64,000 bases of DNA from contig WOAB01000568.1 of NCBI GenBank assembly GCA_027886185.1, forward strand, positions 248,001 to 312,000, in the 5' to 3' direction. Shown piece after piece: positions 44,175 to 55,444 of this stretch. Numbering within the stretch: the first letter of the stretch is position 1; each line of letters opens with the position of its first letter. The translations under genes and the position numbers were made by a program. This DNA comes from Rheum nobile. Its lineage: Eukaryota > Streptophyta > Magnoliopsida > Caryophyllales > Polygonaceae. The notes beneath the pieces were generated by a model that was not told where the DNA came from, did no database searches, and saw only the letters and a list, made by a program, of their open reading frames with translations.

Positions 44175-47100
44175 ATGGAGAGGAATAATGTGAGAGAGCA
44201 AGAGCCATTGACAACTCAGCTTCTAGCAGAAGCACCAGCCCTTATTAATGGTGAGAAGCGAGTTGACTCAGCCGTCACTCCGCTTCTTCTCTTCAGCATC
44301 TTCATTGCAGTTTCCGGATCTTTCGCCTATGGCTCTGCTGTATGCTTACTTTATTTTTACCTATCCTCACTCCAATTTCTCACTTTTTGATCAAATATTT
44401 ATGATTTTTTCCACAACCATTGTGCATTGCTTAGATAAATGTAATCTTGATTCGAAAATCGTGGTCAGAATCATAGTATTTTCACGCCCTTGTGTATTGT
44501 AGGTAGGCTATTCATCCCCTGTTGAATCTGCGATTATGGAGGAGCTTGGTCTTACAACTGCGCAGGTGACTTGCAAGAAAAATTGTTGAACAATCAAATG
44601 AGAATCAACATCACTTTTTAAATTTGTTTCTGAGTGGATTCTGGGTTACTCGATCTGCAGTATTCACTCTTTGGATCAATGTTAACAGTTGGAGGATTGC
44701 TTGGCTCTCTATTTAGTGAAATGATAACAGACGTCATGGGTCGAAGAGGTGTAAGATTCTTGTGTCACGTTACACATGAATGAATGACTGAATATATATA
44801 TATATACATACATACATACATACGATTAATTGTTACTTTATGTTGGCCTCATCACATATTCAGGCAATGGGAATCTCAGATGCCTTAAGCCTCCTAGGCT
44901 GGATAGTCGTATCGGTTTCGGAGGTGTCAAATCAACCGCAAATTAGCACTTGAGATATCAGAAACTTAATTGTGTGTTTTTTATAGTCTATAGTTGTTTG
45001 TTTCTCTTGTTATGATACCAAATACAGGAGGCGTGGTCACTTTACCTGGGTAGATTCTTCATAGGAGGCTCAACAGGAATTCTTACTTGTGTGGTAACGA
45101 ATGTATATAAATGTTATGTTAGTAGAATTGAACTTGTTGCATATCATGATTTTGAATGCATTCCAGGTCCCTGTTTATATAGCGGAGATAACACCCAACA
45201 ATCTTCGAGGAGGACTAGTATCTTTAGCACCGGTAAATTTCAGCTGCTCAGGCTGAATGTAAGTGTGAAGTTCAATCATAACAATTCTCCCTTGTTTCTA
45301 ATTTTGCAGTCGATGATATCTTCTGGGGTTTTAGTAATGTTTTTCGCTGGATCTGTGATTCCCTGGCGCATCCTAGTTCTTATAGGTATACATATGTCTG
45401 TCTTTTCTTTTTCGAATGCAACGGCTAGATCTTTACTGTATGTAATCTATCAGGCATCATTCCATCTTTGGTGCAACTTTTCGGCATATTCTTGATCCCA
45501 GAGTCACCTAGATTCATGGTCAGTTTGCCTACCTTTTATCTCCATGCATTAATAGTTGAAACCTGATTGTTCTATCAAGCTGACAATGTGGCGAGCATGA
45601 CTTTGTCTTGGTGTAGGCAAAACTCGGTCAAAGTAAGGCATACGAAATGGTGTTACAGCGTCTCAGGGGAGATAACATTGACATATCTCAAGAAGCAGCT
45701 GAGATTCAAGTATTACTATGACCCATCTACTACTTCATATTGATTTATCCCCTCCGTATGAAAATACTCGTCTTTCTAGCTGTTTTGCTCTTTAATTTAC
45801 TGTCTAATGTCTTCCCTTATAATTAATAGTAGATTATGATTCTTAAGAAAGTAAAAAAAAAAAAAGGGTATAACAGTGTTTTTGATAACCTCATCAAAGA
45901 GTGTGAAAAATGCTAAGAGAGACCAAGTATTTTCCTATGGAGGGAGTCTAAACACAGCATGTAGTAGTACTAGTTTCCAATATTTACTAAACATGGATTG
46001 AGTACTTTCCAGGAGTTCACTGAACGCCTTCGACACATAGCAGAAGTCAACTTCTTTGGATTGTTCCAGAGAAAATACACAAATGCTTTAGTTGTAAGCC
46101 ACACAAATTGATCCAACTTTCAGATTTGAACCCTCTCCAATTTACTCGATCATCAATTCCTTGCACAATACTGACATTTGGTTTAGGCTGTATTTGGCCT
46201 CATGGCATTATCAGGATTCGGGGGACCTGTCGCTGTACTATACTATGCGTCGTCTATCTTTGAATCAGCTGGTACGCGAAATCCCCTTTCTAAAACTGAT
46301 GCATGTGGAGTTGCACTGTCCAAAGCTAGTTACCAACCTTATCTGCACGTACCAATATGTTTCTGACAGGATTTTCGAGCTCGATTGGATCAATAGTATT
46401 AGCTGTTATTCAGGTAATCGAATTTCTCCATCTGTTCATGGGAAATTTCACTAGGATGTATCTCAAAGTTGTTCCTGAATAGTAGGGAAAGTGTGTAATT
46501 ATCTCTCCAGGTTCCAACAACTGTTATCAGTGCATACTTGATAGACAAATTCGGAAGACGACCCCTTCTAATGGTTAGACAAGAGTTGTCATTGGCTATA
46601 CAACTGACGAAGCCTCTGACGACCCCCTCACAGTTTTCTGCAGGTGCAATGTGCTTTTGTTGCTGTCTTGTGGGAATTATGTTCTTGCTCAAGGAAAACG
46701 ACTTGTTGGCGAAAAGTAGTCCATACTTGATAGTAGTTTGGCTTGTGGGTGAGACACTTACATTTGTTAAATCAGCTGCCCATAGGGAAAATACTTTGAA
46801 ATGTTGCTCATGTGGTGTCACTCTTAATTCAGGGTTATTCCGTGGCATTCCCTATAGGAATGGCGGGAATTCCATCAGTCATCATGTCTGAGGTATGCAT
46901 TCGAGTCTAATCCATACAAGCTTGGCCAATTCCTGTTGAGAAGATTAATTCTTTGTTATTGCCAGGTGTTCTCCATGAATGTCAAGGGATCAACCGGAAG
47001 CTTGTCAGCAGTAGCGTTAAGTTGGTCCGTTTGGATTGTGTCCTATGCATTCAACTTTGTAACAGAATGGAGCTTTCCAGGTTTCATCTAAGAGCAATCT

Positions 47101-49150
47101 CCCTTATCATTTCTTCTTCCGGACATAATAACAAACATAACCCGACTTAATTCCCGACATTTTTCAAAATAACCGGGTATACCCTTATTTCATAACCGGA
47201 TTTAATACCCGACATTTTTACTCTTCTGAATTCACGAGGTTACTTTCCCCTTTCCATAAAAATTTAGGGTTAGGCTGGTGATTAGGGGTTTGGGATTTCT
47301 CCACCAAAACCGACTTAATACTCGTTGTCTTCTTTTCGATGTTCCTTGCGAACCCTTCGATTCGGGCGTTGTTGAGGCGGATCACGACATCGTGGGAATC
47401 GATGGCGGCGCCACGCTCGGCATTGAGGGGGATCCCGTTGTTCCCGACGACGGTGCAGGAGGAGTACTTTTTCCGAAAAACCAAGGAGGGGGAGAAGGTC
47501 TGTGAGGACGGATTCCGGCGGGAGCTCGTTGCAGCGGCGGGACTAGTCGAAGAGGAGGGTTTGAAATCGGAGGTGGAGGCGGTAGAACGCTGGGGAGGGG
47601 ACGTTGACGCGGAGGGCGTTGAAGGAGCGGCCACATATATCAATGGTGGCGGTGAATCAGCGCCAGAGGATAGAGGGGCAGAAACGGGCGAGCTTGTTGA
47701 AGTTGCCTTCGATGAGCATGTCGATTTCCTGCCGGAGACGGGGTTCGCCGGGGTTGGTTTCGGCGAGCTTGATGAGAGTGGAGTTGAAGACCGGGAGATC
47801 TGCAGAGGTGGAGGAAGGGTGATGTGAAATCACTTGGTTGCCTGGTTCTTGGATGGAAAGAATCCGCCTTGATGTGTAAGATATCTCTATTTTTGTCTCA
47901 TTTTTGGAGAAGTATAACTTTATGCTCCGATGTTGGAATTGAGTGATTTCAATGCGAGACTAAAGATCAGGAAGTTAACTAGAACTCCTCCAAGTTTCAC
48001 GTCAATGGGACAAGTAAAACTCCAAGATAAACCAAAACAAATTCAGTACATAGTGCTGAAAACGGGAAATCTTCCTAATTGAGTAGATCCGATTTGTTTG
48101 ATTGATTAGCACGAAAGTTTGGATTGTTTGAACGATTTAAACTTTGGAAAGAGGAAGTCTTTGGACTGAATAATCTTGAAAACAACTTCGTCAAGTTGCT
48201 CTCAAAATTCAATCTGCCTTCTATTCAATCAAAGAAACGTTTAAGTAAGAAAACAAGAGTGTTGTGCAAGGAAGAAAGGCCAACTAGGGCCAGCCCTAAG
48301 GTTGATTCTCCCTTCTAAAACTATTCTAAAAACCTCAATAAGCTAATTATCAAATCTAATACAAGAAATTACTAAAGATAGTCTCATTACCTAGCTTCTA
48401 AATAGAGTAAATAAGTAACTCGAGCTATGGCTCGTGGTTCTCTTGGTGGTGTGTGAGCAAGGTCACCAACCTTGGCTCGGAAGGCACCTCCATGGTGGCT
48501 GCAAGGCGCTCAAGCATGGCACACGACCCTTCCTTGATCTTCTTAGCCCTTGATCTGGTTATAGGACCATCAAAATGATCTCGAATAAGCTCATCAACAT
48601 CCTTGGTCGTCAGGATACCTTGTGAGTCATCAAAGGGTGAAAACCGGCACCAGAGAGAGAGAATGAGAAGCGGCAAGTGAATGTGGCAGCTAGGACGATG
48701 AGGAGGAGAAGGGTTAAGAGCGGGCGAACGAAATATGGGTATACCTGGTTATTTGGGAAATTTTAGAGGGGCAAAATGGTCATTTCACTATTTTAACGGA
48801 TTTTTTTTACGGCTCAAGGGTCTGAGTGGTTAACTGCTAACAGAATTAGAGTTATGGGTGGTTACAAATAATTTCAAATAGAACGGGTGATTTCTTGTAA
48901 AATCGTGTATATAACAGGTGGTTTAAATCAATTTTTCCATAAATATAATTTCATTATTATTTCCTAATACAATCCCATCTCTAACATCTACTTGTGTGCG
49001 CCCTATCTTTGATTTGTAGTCGCGTTCTTCATACTGGCGTGGATTAATGCTTTTGCGGTGTTGTTTGTTTTTAAGTTGGTGTCGGAGACAAAAGGCAGGA
49101 CATTGGAAGAGATACAAGACACTCTTAAGGCATATGCTGCATTAGAATGA
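44175..49150 (+). CDS. ERD6-like sugar transporter (MFS sugar porter), 17 exons, 477 aa
   Basis: Exons: 44175-44339, 44503-44565, 44661-44750, 44864-44923, 45028-45093, 45167-45232, 45310-45385, 45454-45518, 45617-45709, 46013-46093, 46187-46271, 46370-46413, 46511-46573, 46634-46744, 46833-46892, 46966-47080, 49020-49150. All junctions are GT-AG and phases agree, giving 477 residues, normal for the ERD6-like group (tonoplast monosaccharide/H+ exporters). Motifs: MERNNVREQEP start, DVMGRRG, LGRFFIGG, VPVYIAEITPNNLRG, PESPRF, DKFGRRPLL, ETKGRTLEEIQ. Odd: the TM7 QQ...N positions read SG...V (LSGFGGPVAVLYYA), the TM10 Trp is Ser (GIPSVIMSE) and PETKG is SETKG. Exon 14 acceptor (after CACAG 46633) and donor (46745) were chosen to keep frame. 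An Ale element sits ~85 bp upstream and the last intron is 1.9 kb. Confidence 0.9.
47250..47820 (-). pseudogene. sialyltransferase-like (GT29) gene fragment
   Basis: On the minus strand, from about 47790, a frame reads LIKLAETNPGEPRLRQEIDM and LIEGNFNKLARF. It has stops near 47675 and 47550, and after a frameshift near 47485 it continues SSCTVVGNNGIPLN and IDSHDVVIRLNNARIEGF, the L-type sialylmotif of plant GT29-like Golgi glycosyltransferases. Only about 190 codons of a ~470-residue family are present; the S motif and N-terminal membrane anchor are absent. It lies inside the last transporter intron in antisense orientation and is bounded at 47820 by the LTR-like TGATGTG. It is a non-functional captured fragment. 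Confidence 0.8.
47820..48640 (-). mobile_element. Ty3 element remnant: pol C-terminus and probable 3' LTR
   Basis: The minus strand at about 48640-48425 reads LTTKDVDELIRDHFDGPITRSRAKKIKEG, similar to the [15 protein letters not shown] tail of the CRM polyprotein at 50.4 kb. After its stop, about 600 bp of non-coding sequence runs to a CA end at 47820 (TGATGTG on plus), which I read as its LTR. Upstream parts are missing, so it is a truncated insertion. Confidence 0.55.
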
Positions 49151-49245
49151 AATTTCAAAGGCAATGTATCAAATACAGATCTTAGTTCACACTCAACATC
49201 TTTCTTAACGTTCAATTCAATTGCTCTGAGCAAGAGTAACAAGTG

Positions 49246-49247
<2 letters not shown>

Positions 49248-49321
<74 letters not shown>
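49248..49321. repeat. (TA)n microsatellite, about 37 units
   Basis: Uninterrupted TA dinucleotides start 98 bp after the transporter stop codon. They probably lie in or just after the 3' UTR and may be length-variable. Confidence 0.95.
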
Positions 49322-49324
<3 letters not shown>

Positions 49325-49764
49325 TGAATACTAAAAACATGAGTTGAGCTCCGGGTAATTTTGCATGTACCCCTAATATGTGTTAGTATTGTGCATTGCC
49401 ATGTCCACCTTTTTCTTGTGTGGCAGTAGGCAGTACTTTTGGAATTGCTTAATTAGCCCATTGATTTTCTTTTTTTGTCCTCTTTTTTGGTGTTGTGCCT
49501 GGGCATGTGTAAACATTTTTAGTTCTTTTTTCTTTTGGGAGTTCTTTTTTTTTACTGAGATAACCGACCTTGCTTACACTATATATACATAGTTCGTGCT
49601 CAGACATCTTCAGCACTCGACTCATCCAGCAGTCTTCTCCGTTGCGGGGGTTTGGAATCGGTTGTCGATACCTTGCCTTCACCATCTAAGGCAAGTCATA
49701 ACTAACTTTGACTTGATTGTCTTTAATGTACGGATTGATCGACCATGTCCATTTCTTCGAGAAA
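49322..49764 (+). other. spacer with a promoter-like TATA box
   Basis: CTATATATAC at 49579-49588 is followed by a pyrimidine- and CAG-rich stretch (GACATCTTCAGCACTCGAC, CTTCTCCGTTGCGGG) like the 5' leader of a plant gene. No start codon with a convincing frame follows before the CRM insertion at 49770. The DNA resumes at 57573. It could be a promoter and first exon cut off by CRM. Confidence 0.4.
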
Positions 49765-49769
49765 CTTTA

Positions 49770-50504
49770 TGATACGGGGTAAGCCGTAATTGACCCGATC
49801 TTGATGCACAACGTCTCTAAGAAGCAAGAAACACAAATCAAAGTGAGTATGGCGGAAGTGAAAAGAAGAAATGAACAAGTGAATGAGAAGAAACCAAGAA
49901 CCCGGATTAGAAACCCTTGGCTACGAAAGAACCAAGAACAACTAAACCTAAAGTTGTTGACCACGCCTCCTACAACTTCACACAAAGGAGGACGAATCCT
50001 CAAGAGCACGAAGAGGATGCTTTGTGACGTCTTTGATTCTCAACTCGAAAGGAATTGATCTTCGCAACACGACCAAGGCTAACTCAGATTGAACAAACAC
50101 GAAACTCTCTCTTTGGGAAGTTTCTAATTCAGAAATTGTATTCTCAATAAAGTGTTTGTTGCCGAAAATGGCAATTACAAAAGCCTTAAATACTTCCTAA
50201 GTGAACCGGCCCAAAAACACTAAAACAAGCTAAACCGAGTAATAAAACAAAACAAACCGAGTCTAATAATATCCAAACACACACGGCTAAAACCTTACTA
50301 AAAATAGACAAGGAAGGTGCACACAAGCCATGCACTCAACCAAGCTAAGTGTGAACCATGGTCAAAGAGAATGACCTAGGCGTAGCCGATACAACCTCCT
50401 CCGGAACTTGTTGTGCAAGTGTGGCTAGCTCATCTTGGAGACGACGAGCTTGGCTCCTAGTCATGGGACCGGATGGTGGTTGAGGTGTGGATGGTCTTCC
50501 ATCA
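49770..50504 (-). repeat. 3' LTR of the CRM element (735 bp)
   Basis: On the minus strand it starts TGATGGAAGACC and ends CCCCGTATCA. Its first 160 bases hold the last ~52 codons and stop of the gag-pol ORF. It matches 56840-57572. Confidence 0.95.
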
Positions 50505-53500
50505 TCCTCCCCTTCTTGGAGAGGATCCGACCACGGATCAAGTGCTTGCGGTGTGGCTACGTCCGGTGAATGATAAGGGGTCAAATCTGCCACATTGAAT
50601 GTTGCACTCACTCCATAGGTGTCCGATAGGTCAAGTATGTATGCATTGTCTCCAACTCGGCGCAGCACCTTGAATGGTCCATCTCCTCTAGGTGCAAGCT
50701 TGGACTTCCGCAGCTCCGGAAAGCGCTCCTTCCTCAAGTGCACCCACACGAGATCTCCGGGTTGAAACACCAACTTCTTGCGCCCTTTGTTGACCCTAGC
50801 TGCATTCCTTTCTCCACAAGCCTTGAGCTTCTCCTTGGTCCTCTCATGCAGCTCCTTGATGAACTCCACATGCTTTCCTGCATCAAAACTCTCACGCTCC
50901 TTCATAGGAAAAGGAGCAAGATCAAGTGGAGTAGTGGGGTTGATACCATAAACACACTCAAATGGAGACAAAGAAGTAGATGAGTGGACAGTCCTATTGT
51001 AGGCAAACTCTACATGAGGTAGAGCTTCCTCCCAAGCCTTAAGGTTCTTCCTAAGGATGGCTCGAAGAATGGTAGCTAAAGTTTGGTTAGTTACTTCCGT
51101 TTGACCATCCGTTTGAGGGTGGCTAGAGGTAGAGAACAAGAGCCTCGTCCCTAGCTTTCCCCAAAGAGTCTTCCAAAAGTAACTAAGGAACTTAACATCC
51201 CTATCACTTACTATAGTCCGAGGCACACCATGTAGCCTCACGATTTCCCTAAAGAAAAGGTTGGCTACATTAGATGCATCGTCGGTCTTATGGCAAGCAA
51301 TAAAATGAGTCATTTTAGAGAAACGATCAACTACCACAAAGATAGAATCACGTCCCTTCTTGGTCCTTGGCAGCCCCACGATAAAGTCCATTGAAATGTC
51401 CGTCCAAGGGGCACTTGGAATGGGCAAAGGACTATATAGGCTGTGGGGTTTGAGCCTAGACTTGGCCTTAAGACAGTCCAAACACCTCCTAATAAGGTGA
51501 TCAACATCTCTAAGCATGTGGGGCCAATAAAAGTGTGCATGCAGCATATGGTATGTCTTGTCCCTTCCGAAGTGACCCATTAATCCACCCTTGTGGACTT
51601 CTTCAATGAGTAGCATTCGTAAGGAACAACTAGGAATGCACACTTTATCAACCCTAAATAAGAACCCATCAAACAAGTAAAACTTGTCACACGAGCCCTT
51701 ATCTAGACACGCCTTAAAAATGGCACCAAAATCAGAATCTCCCACATACAACTCCTTAACATATGCAAATCCTAGAACCTTGGAGTCTAATGTGGTAAGC
51801 AATGTATATCTCCTAGATAGTGCATCGGCAACTACATTGTCTTTCCCCTTTTTGTATTTGATTACATAAGGGAAGGTTTCAATGAATTCCATCCATCTAC
51901 CATGTCGTATATCAAGTTTATCTTGGCTCTTGAAGTGCTTTAGGGATTCATGATCCGTATGCAAGATAAACTCTCTAGGCCACAAGTAGTGTTGCCAAGT
52001 CTTTAATACTCTAAATAAGGCATATAGCTCTTTGTCATAAGTAGAGTAATTAAGACTTGCCCCTTTCAATTTCTCACTAAAGAAGGCTACGTGTTTACCT
52101 TCTTGCATCAAGACGCCACCAATGCCAACTCCGGAAGCATCGCACTCCACTTCAAATGGCCTTGTGAAGTCCGGCAAAACCAGCAAAGGCGCTTGCGTCA
52201 ATCTCCATTTTAGGGCATTGAAAGCCCTCTCGTGCGCCTCCTCCCACACAAAGGCCGAATGCTTCTTGGTCACTTCCATCAAGGGCGCGTCAATTGTGCT
52301 GAAATCCCTCACGAATCTCCTATAGAAGCTGGCCAAACCATGGAAGCTCCTCACTTGGCTCACGGAGGTAGACGTAGGCCAATCTTGTATAGCCTTTATC
52401 TTGCTCTCGTCCACTTGAAGGCCTCTTGAGCTCACTACAAAACCAAGGAAAGTCACTTGATTAGTGCAAAACTCACATTTCTTTTCATTAGCATATAAGC
52501 ACGCATTACGTAAAGTAAAGAGTACTTCCCTCAAGTGTCGCTCATGCTCCTCTAGGGACTTGCTGTACACAAGTATATCATCAAAATAGACAACAACAAA
52601 TCTCCCTATAAAATGCCTTAAAACATGATTCATTAAGCGCATGAAAGTACTAGGAGCATTTGTCAAGCCAAAAGGCATAACAATCCACTCATACAAACCG
52701 AATTTTGTCTTGAATTCCGTTTTCCATTCATCCCCCTCCTTCATCCTTATTTGGTGGTAGCCACTTCGGAGATCTATCTTGGTGAAGACGGATGCTCCAT
52801 GCAGCTCATCTAGCATGTCGTCGAGGCGGGGAATTGGATGTCGGTACTTGATGGTGATGTTGTTGATGGCTCGGCAGTCCACGCACATCCTCCATGTGCC
52901 ATCCTTCTTGGGCACCAATAGCACCGGCACGGCACAAGGGCTAAGGCTCTCACGCACATGGCCCTTGTCAAGCAAAGCCTTCACTTGCTCTTGAACTTCT
53001 TGCGTCTCCTTTGGATTCATCCTATAGGCCGGCCTGTTTGGAAGAGTAGCACCCGGAATTAGGTCAATTTGATGCTCAATACCTCTCATAGGGGGCAGGC
53101 CCGGTGGCATCTCCTCGGGGAAGACATCTTGAAACTCGTGAAGCAAGTTGAGGATGAGTGGCGGCAAGGTGGACTTCAACTCCTCACTAAGCAAGCCAAA
53201 ACTCTTGCATAAGAGCATGAGAGTGGCGTCTTGGGGTAGGTGCTCTTCTCTCATCTCCTCCTTGGAAGCCAGCAGAACTTGGGACTTGGCTTTAGCTTTG
53301 GAAGAGCTCTCGGTTGAACTCCCCTTCTTAGCTTCAACCGACTTCTCTTGGTCCTTCTTCTTCTCATATGCTTCGGCTACCTGCAATGGAGTCATAGGCT
53401 TTAGTATCACACTCTTGCCATTATAATTAAAGGAGTGACGGTTAGTATGACCATCATGAGTGACACGCCTATGAAACTGCCATGGATGACCTAATAAGAT

Positions 53501-55441
53501 ATGACAAGCATTCATTGGGACCACATCACATAGGATAGTATCTACATAATGCCCTAGTGTTATGGTCACATTGACTTGCTTAGCCACTTTAACTTCTCCA
53601 CATTCATTCATCCAATGCAGCTTGTATGGCCTAGGATGATGGAAGGTTTGAAGTTGTAACTTAGTAACTAGTTCGGTACTAGCAATGTTACAACAACTAC
53701 CCCCATCAATAATCATGTTACAAACCTTCCCCTTAACCAAACACCTAGTATGAAATAAATTCTCCCTTTGGTTATCATCACATGGGGCCGGTTGTACATG
53801 CAAAGTTCTCCTACACACTAAGGATTCACCATGCTCAAATTCAATGCAGTCCATATCCTCATCAACATCATGCATAGGCTCATCTTCAATAAACGGACCT
53901 TGATCTTCACCCTCGGACTCAGATTCATAGAGTCCAAGATGGTTAATAACCAAGGTTCGCCTATTGGGGCAATCCTTCATCATATGCCCCCGGCCTTGAC
54001 ATTTAAAACATATGGTATCCCTAGCCCTAGAAGAAGGAGAAGAATTAGAAAAACTCCCTTGTGACCCATTAGCCGGGCCGGGCTGTCGACTGGATGCTTG
54101 CGGCGGTGTGCTCGGTGGGGTACCTTTCCTCGGCGCTTCTTGGCTCCTTGGCTGGCTCACTGCAGGTGCCTGGCTCCTACCAAATTGCGCCGGCTGAAAC
54201 GGCATGGATTGGCCAGGGGCCTTCCATGAGTTCGGCTGACCGTGGCCGCTAGGGTTTCTCACCGCTTGATGGCTTTGGCTCCTTGTCTTGTATTTCTGAT
54301 TTTTCTCCACTTTGATGGCCAAATGCAGCAGCTGTTTAGAATCTGTATATGGATACATATCGACCTCATTAGCAATAAAAGGATTAAGAATGCGAAGATA
54401 CCTTGCCATAGTCGATTCTTCATCTTCCATGACATTGGCTCGCACCATAGCCGTTTGCATGGCGTTGTAGGCCTCCTCCACACTCATGCTCCCTTGCTTA
54501 AGGTTCTCCAGCCGCTGCTTTAGTTCTCTTGAGTAATGTTGTGGGACAAACCGAGCATGCATGAGGGCCTTCATTTGCTCCCATGTGGTAACCGGCGGAT
54601 CCAAGGCTCTTCTTCTCTCTTTAACAAGGTTGTTCCACCAAGTTAGGGCAAAACCACTAAACTCAATGGAGGCGAGCTGCACCTTCTTGGCTTCAATGAA
54701 GTTGTGACAACTCCAAATCTGCTCAACCTTCATTTCCCACTCCATGTAAGCATCGGGGTCGCACTTGCCCTCAAACGACGGCATCTTGATCTTAATCTTT
54801 CCTATGCCGTCTTGCTCTAACTCCCTCCTAGGCTGATTTCCTTGGTAGCCCATATTGCCTCCATAACGTCCTCTTGGCTCATAATAGCCGTATGCTCCCC
54901 TTTGTCCTTGGTGCCCATCAAACCGATCACCTTGGTTCCACATCTCCTCCTCCAATTCGGCTTCATCAAACGCATCTTCCCTAAGTGGATCATGAGGCTC
55001 ATTCAAAGGGTTAGCAACATAGGGCACCTCGTGTGGAGGTGGCACTTCATTAGGATAAAATCCAGCTACCCTATTCGGCCTTTCTTGAGCATAAACAAGG
55101 GGAGAAGTGTTCCTTACCGGTGAGTTCCTCACGGTGCCAGTACCTACTGCACGTGTATGTCCAAGGGGCACTGAATTGGCTCCGGAAGGGCCACCATGTT
55201 CTGCATAGGCCCCCAAGGGCGCGGTGGTTTGAGTTGGCGCCGTCTCCTGGGATTGTGGAGCAAGCTCAACCAGAGGAACCATGGCTGGTGGAGGTACCCT
55301 TTGTGCCGTCTCAAGGGCAGCCAAGCGGGCTGTTATGAGGTTCATGGAATCGGTCACTTGTTGGAATAAGCTCACGACGTCTGGATGCACCGGTGAGGGG
55401 CTCCGGTCGCCTCGGTCACTAGAAGTGTTGTCTCCTGCCAT
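50345..55441 (-). CDS. CRM gag-pol polyprotein, ~1,698 aa, uninterrupted
   Basis: ATG 55441 ([12 protein letters not shown]) is the first ATG of the frame. Approximate residue map: Gag core 215-400, CCHC knuckle [14 protein letters not shown] ~477-490, protease DGGS ~578, RT ~805-975 with [11 protein letters not shown] ~951, RNase H ~1090-1210 ([28 protein letters not shown]), integrase HHCC ~1281-1325, catalytic D (TDISMDF), D (VSDRDVKF), E (QTEVTNQT) ~1345-1450, GPY/F-like tail ~1585, then a proline-rich end with [15 protein letters not shown]. All key residues are present. The final ~52 codons overlap the 3' LTR. It makes all proteins for copy-and-paste transposition; the length fits CRM elements. 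Confidence 0.95.
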   Translation of the reverse strand: MAGDNTSSDRGDRSPSPVHPDVVSLFQQVTDSMNLITARLAALETAQRVPPPAMVPLVELAPQSQETAPTQTTAPLGAYAEHGGPSGANSVPLGHTRAVGTGTVRNSPVRNTSPLVYAQERPNRVAGFYPNEVPPPHEVPYVANPLNEPHDPLREDAFDEAELEEEMWNQGDRFDGHQGQRGAYGYYEPRGRYGGNMGYQGNQPRRELEQDGIGKIKIKMPSFEGKCDPDAYMEWEMKVEQIWSCHNFIEAKKVQLASIEFSGFALTWWNNLVKERRRALDPPVTTWEQMKALMHARFVPQHYSRELKQRLENLKQGSMSVEEAYNAMQTAMVRANVMEDEESTMARYLRILNPFIANEVDMYPYTDSKQLLHLAIKVEKNQKYKTRSQSHQAVRNPSGHGQPNSWKAPGQSMPFQPAQFGRSQAPAVSQPRSQEAPRKGTPPSTPPQASSRQPGPANGSQGSFSNSSPSSRARDTICFKCQGRGHMMKDCPNRRTLVINHLGLYESESEGEDQGPFIEDEPMHDVDEDMDCIEFEHGESLVCRRTLHVQPAPCDDNQRENLFHTRCLVKGKVCNMIIDGGSCCNIASTELVTKLQLQTFHHPRPYKLHWMNECGEVKVAKQVNVTITLGHYVDTILCDVVPMNACHILLGHPWQFHRRVTHDGHTNRHSFNYNGKSVILKPMTPLQVAEAYEKKKDQEKSVEAKKGSSTESSSKAKAKSQVLLASKEEMREEHLPQDATLMLLCKSFGLLSEELKSTLPPLILNLLHEFQDVFPEEMPPGLPPMRGIEHQIDLIPGATLPNRPAYRMNPKETQEVQEQVKALLDKGHVRESLSPCAVPVLLVPKKDGTWRMCVDCRAINNITIKYRHPIPRLDDMLDELHGASVFTKIDLRSGYHQIRMKEGDEWKTEFKTKFGLYEWIVMPFGLTNAPSTFMRLMNHVLRHFIGRFVVVYFDDILVYSKSLEEHERHLREVLFTLRNACLYANEKKCEFCTNQVTFLGFVVSSRGLQVDESKIKAIQDWPTSTSVSQVRSFHGLASFYRRFVRDFSTIDAPLMEVTKKHSAFVWEEAHERAFNALKWRLTQAPLLVLPDFTRPFEVECDASGVGIGGVLMQEGKHVAFFSEKLKGASLNYSTYDKELYALFRVLKTWQHYLWPREFILHTDHESLKHFKSQDKLDIRHGRWMEFIETFPYVIKYKKGKDNVVADALSRRYTLLTTLDSKVLGFAYVKELYVGDSDFGAIFKACLDKGSCDKFYLFDGFLFRVDKVCIPSCSLRMLLIEEVHKGGLMGHFGRDKTYHMLHAHFYWPHMLRDVDHLIRRCLDCLKAKSRLKPHSLYSPLPIPSAPWTDISMDFIVGLPRTKKGRDSIFVVVDRFSKMTHFIACHKTDDASNVANLFFREIVRLHGVPRTIVSDRDVKFLSYFWKTLWGKLGTRLLFSTSSHPQTDGQTEVTNQTLATILRAILRKNLKAWEEALPHVEFAYNRTVHSSTSLSPFECVYGINPTTPLDLAPFPMKERESFDAGKHVEFIKELHERTKEKLKACGERNAARVNKGRKKLVFQPGDLVWVHLRKERFPELRKSKLAPRGDGPFKVLRRVGDNAYILDLSDTYGVSATFNVADLTPYHSPDVATPQALDPWSDPLQEGEDDGRPSTPQPPSGPMTRSQARRLQDELATLAQQVPEEVVSATPRSFSLTMVHT
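50505..50519 (-). other. polypurine tract of the CRM element
   Basis: The minus strand reads AAGAAGGGGAGGA right before the LTR start TGATGG. It lies inside the coding frame, because the ORF continues into the LTR. Confidence 0.85.
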
Positions 55442-55444
55442 CAC

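Larger units (their letters stand above)
47139..48765. mobile_element. putative gene-capturing transposon (Pack-MULE-like) in the intron
   Basis: Left: TTTTTCAAAATAACCGGGTATACCCTT at about 47160-47186. Right, read inverted: TTTCCCAAATAACCAGGTATACCCAT from about 48760. About 22 of 27 positions agree. The left side also has an internal ACTTAATTCCCGACATTTTT-type repeat twice (47139, 47194). Between them lie a captured host gene fragment and a Ty3 remnant. No target duplication or transposase is visible, so the class is uncertain. Confidence 0.4.
47081..49019 (+). other. last intron of the transporter, enlarged by inserted sequences
   Basis: All other introns are about 70-310 bp. This one is 1,939 bp and contains, on the minus strand, a GT29-like gene fragment (about 47250-47820) and a Ty3 tail with a likely LTR (about 47820-48640). 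The ends show inverted similarity: AATAACCGGGTATACCC near 47170 and its near-complement GGGTATACCTGGTTATT near 48738. Confidence 0.75.

Noticed and set aside
46644..46744. Alternative acceptor for transporter exon 14 after TTTTCTGCAG
   Set aside because: It puts the exon out of phase and loses the transmembrane reading; the acceptor after CACAG at 46633 keeps frame and family alignment.
49250..49320. Long TA tract considered as a replication or matrix element
   Set aside because: It is a plain dinucleotide microsatellite; nothing else supports a special role.
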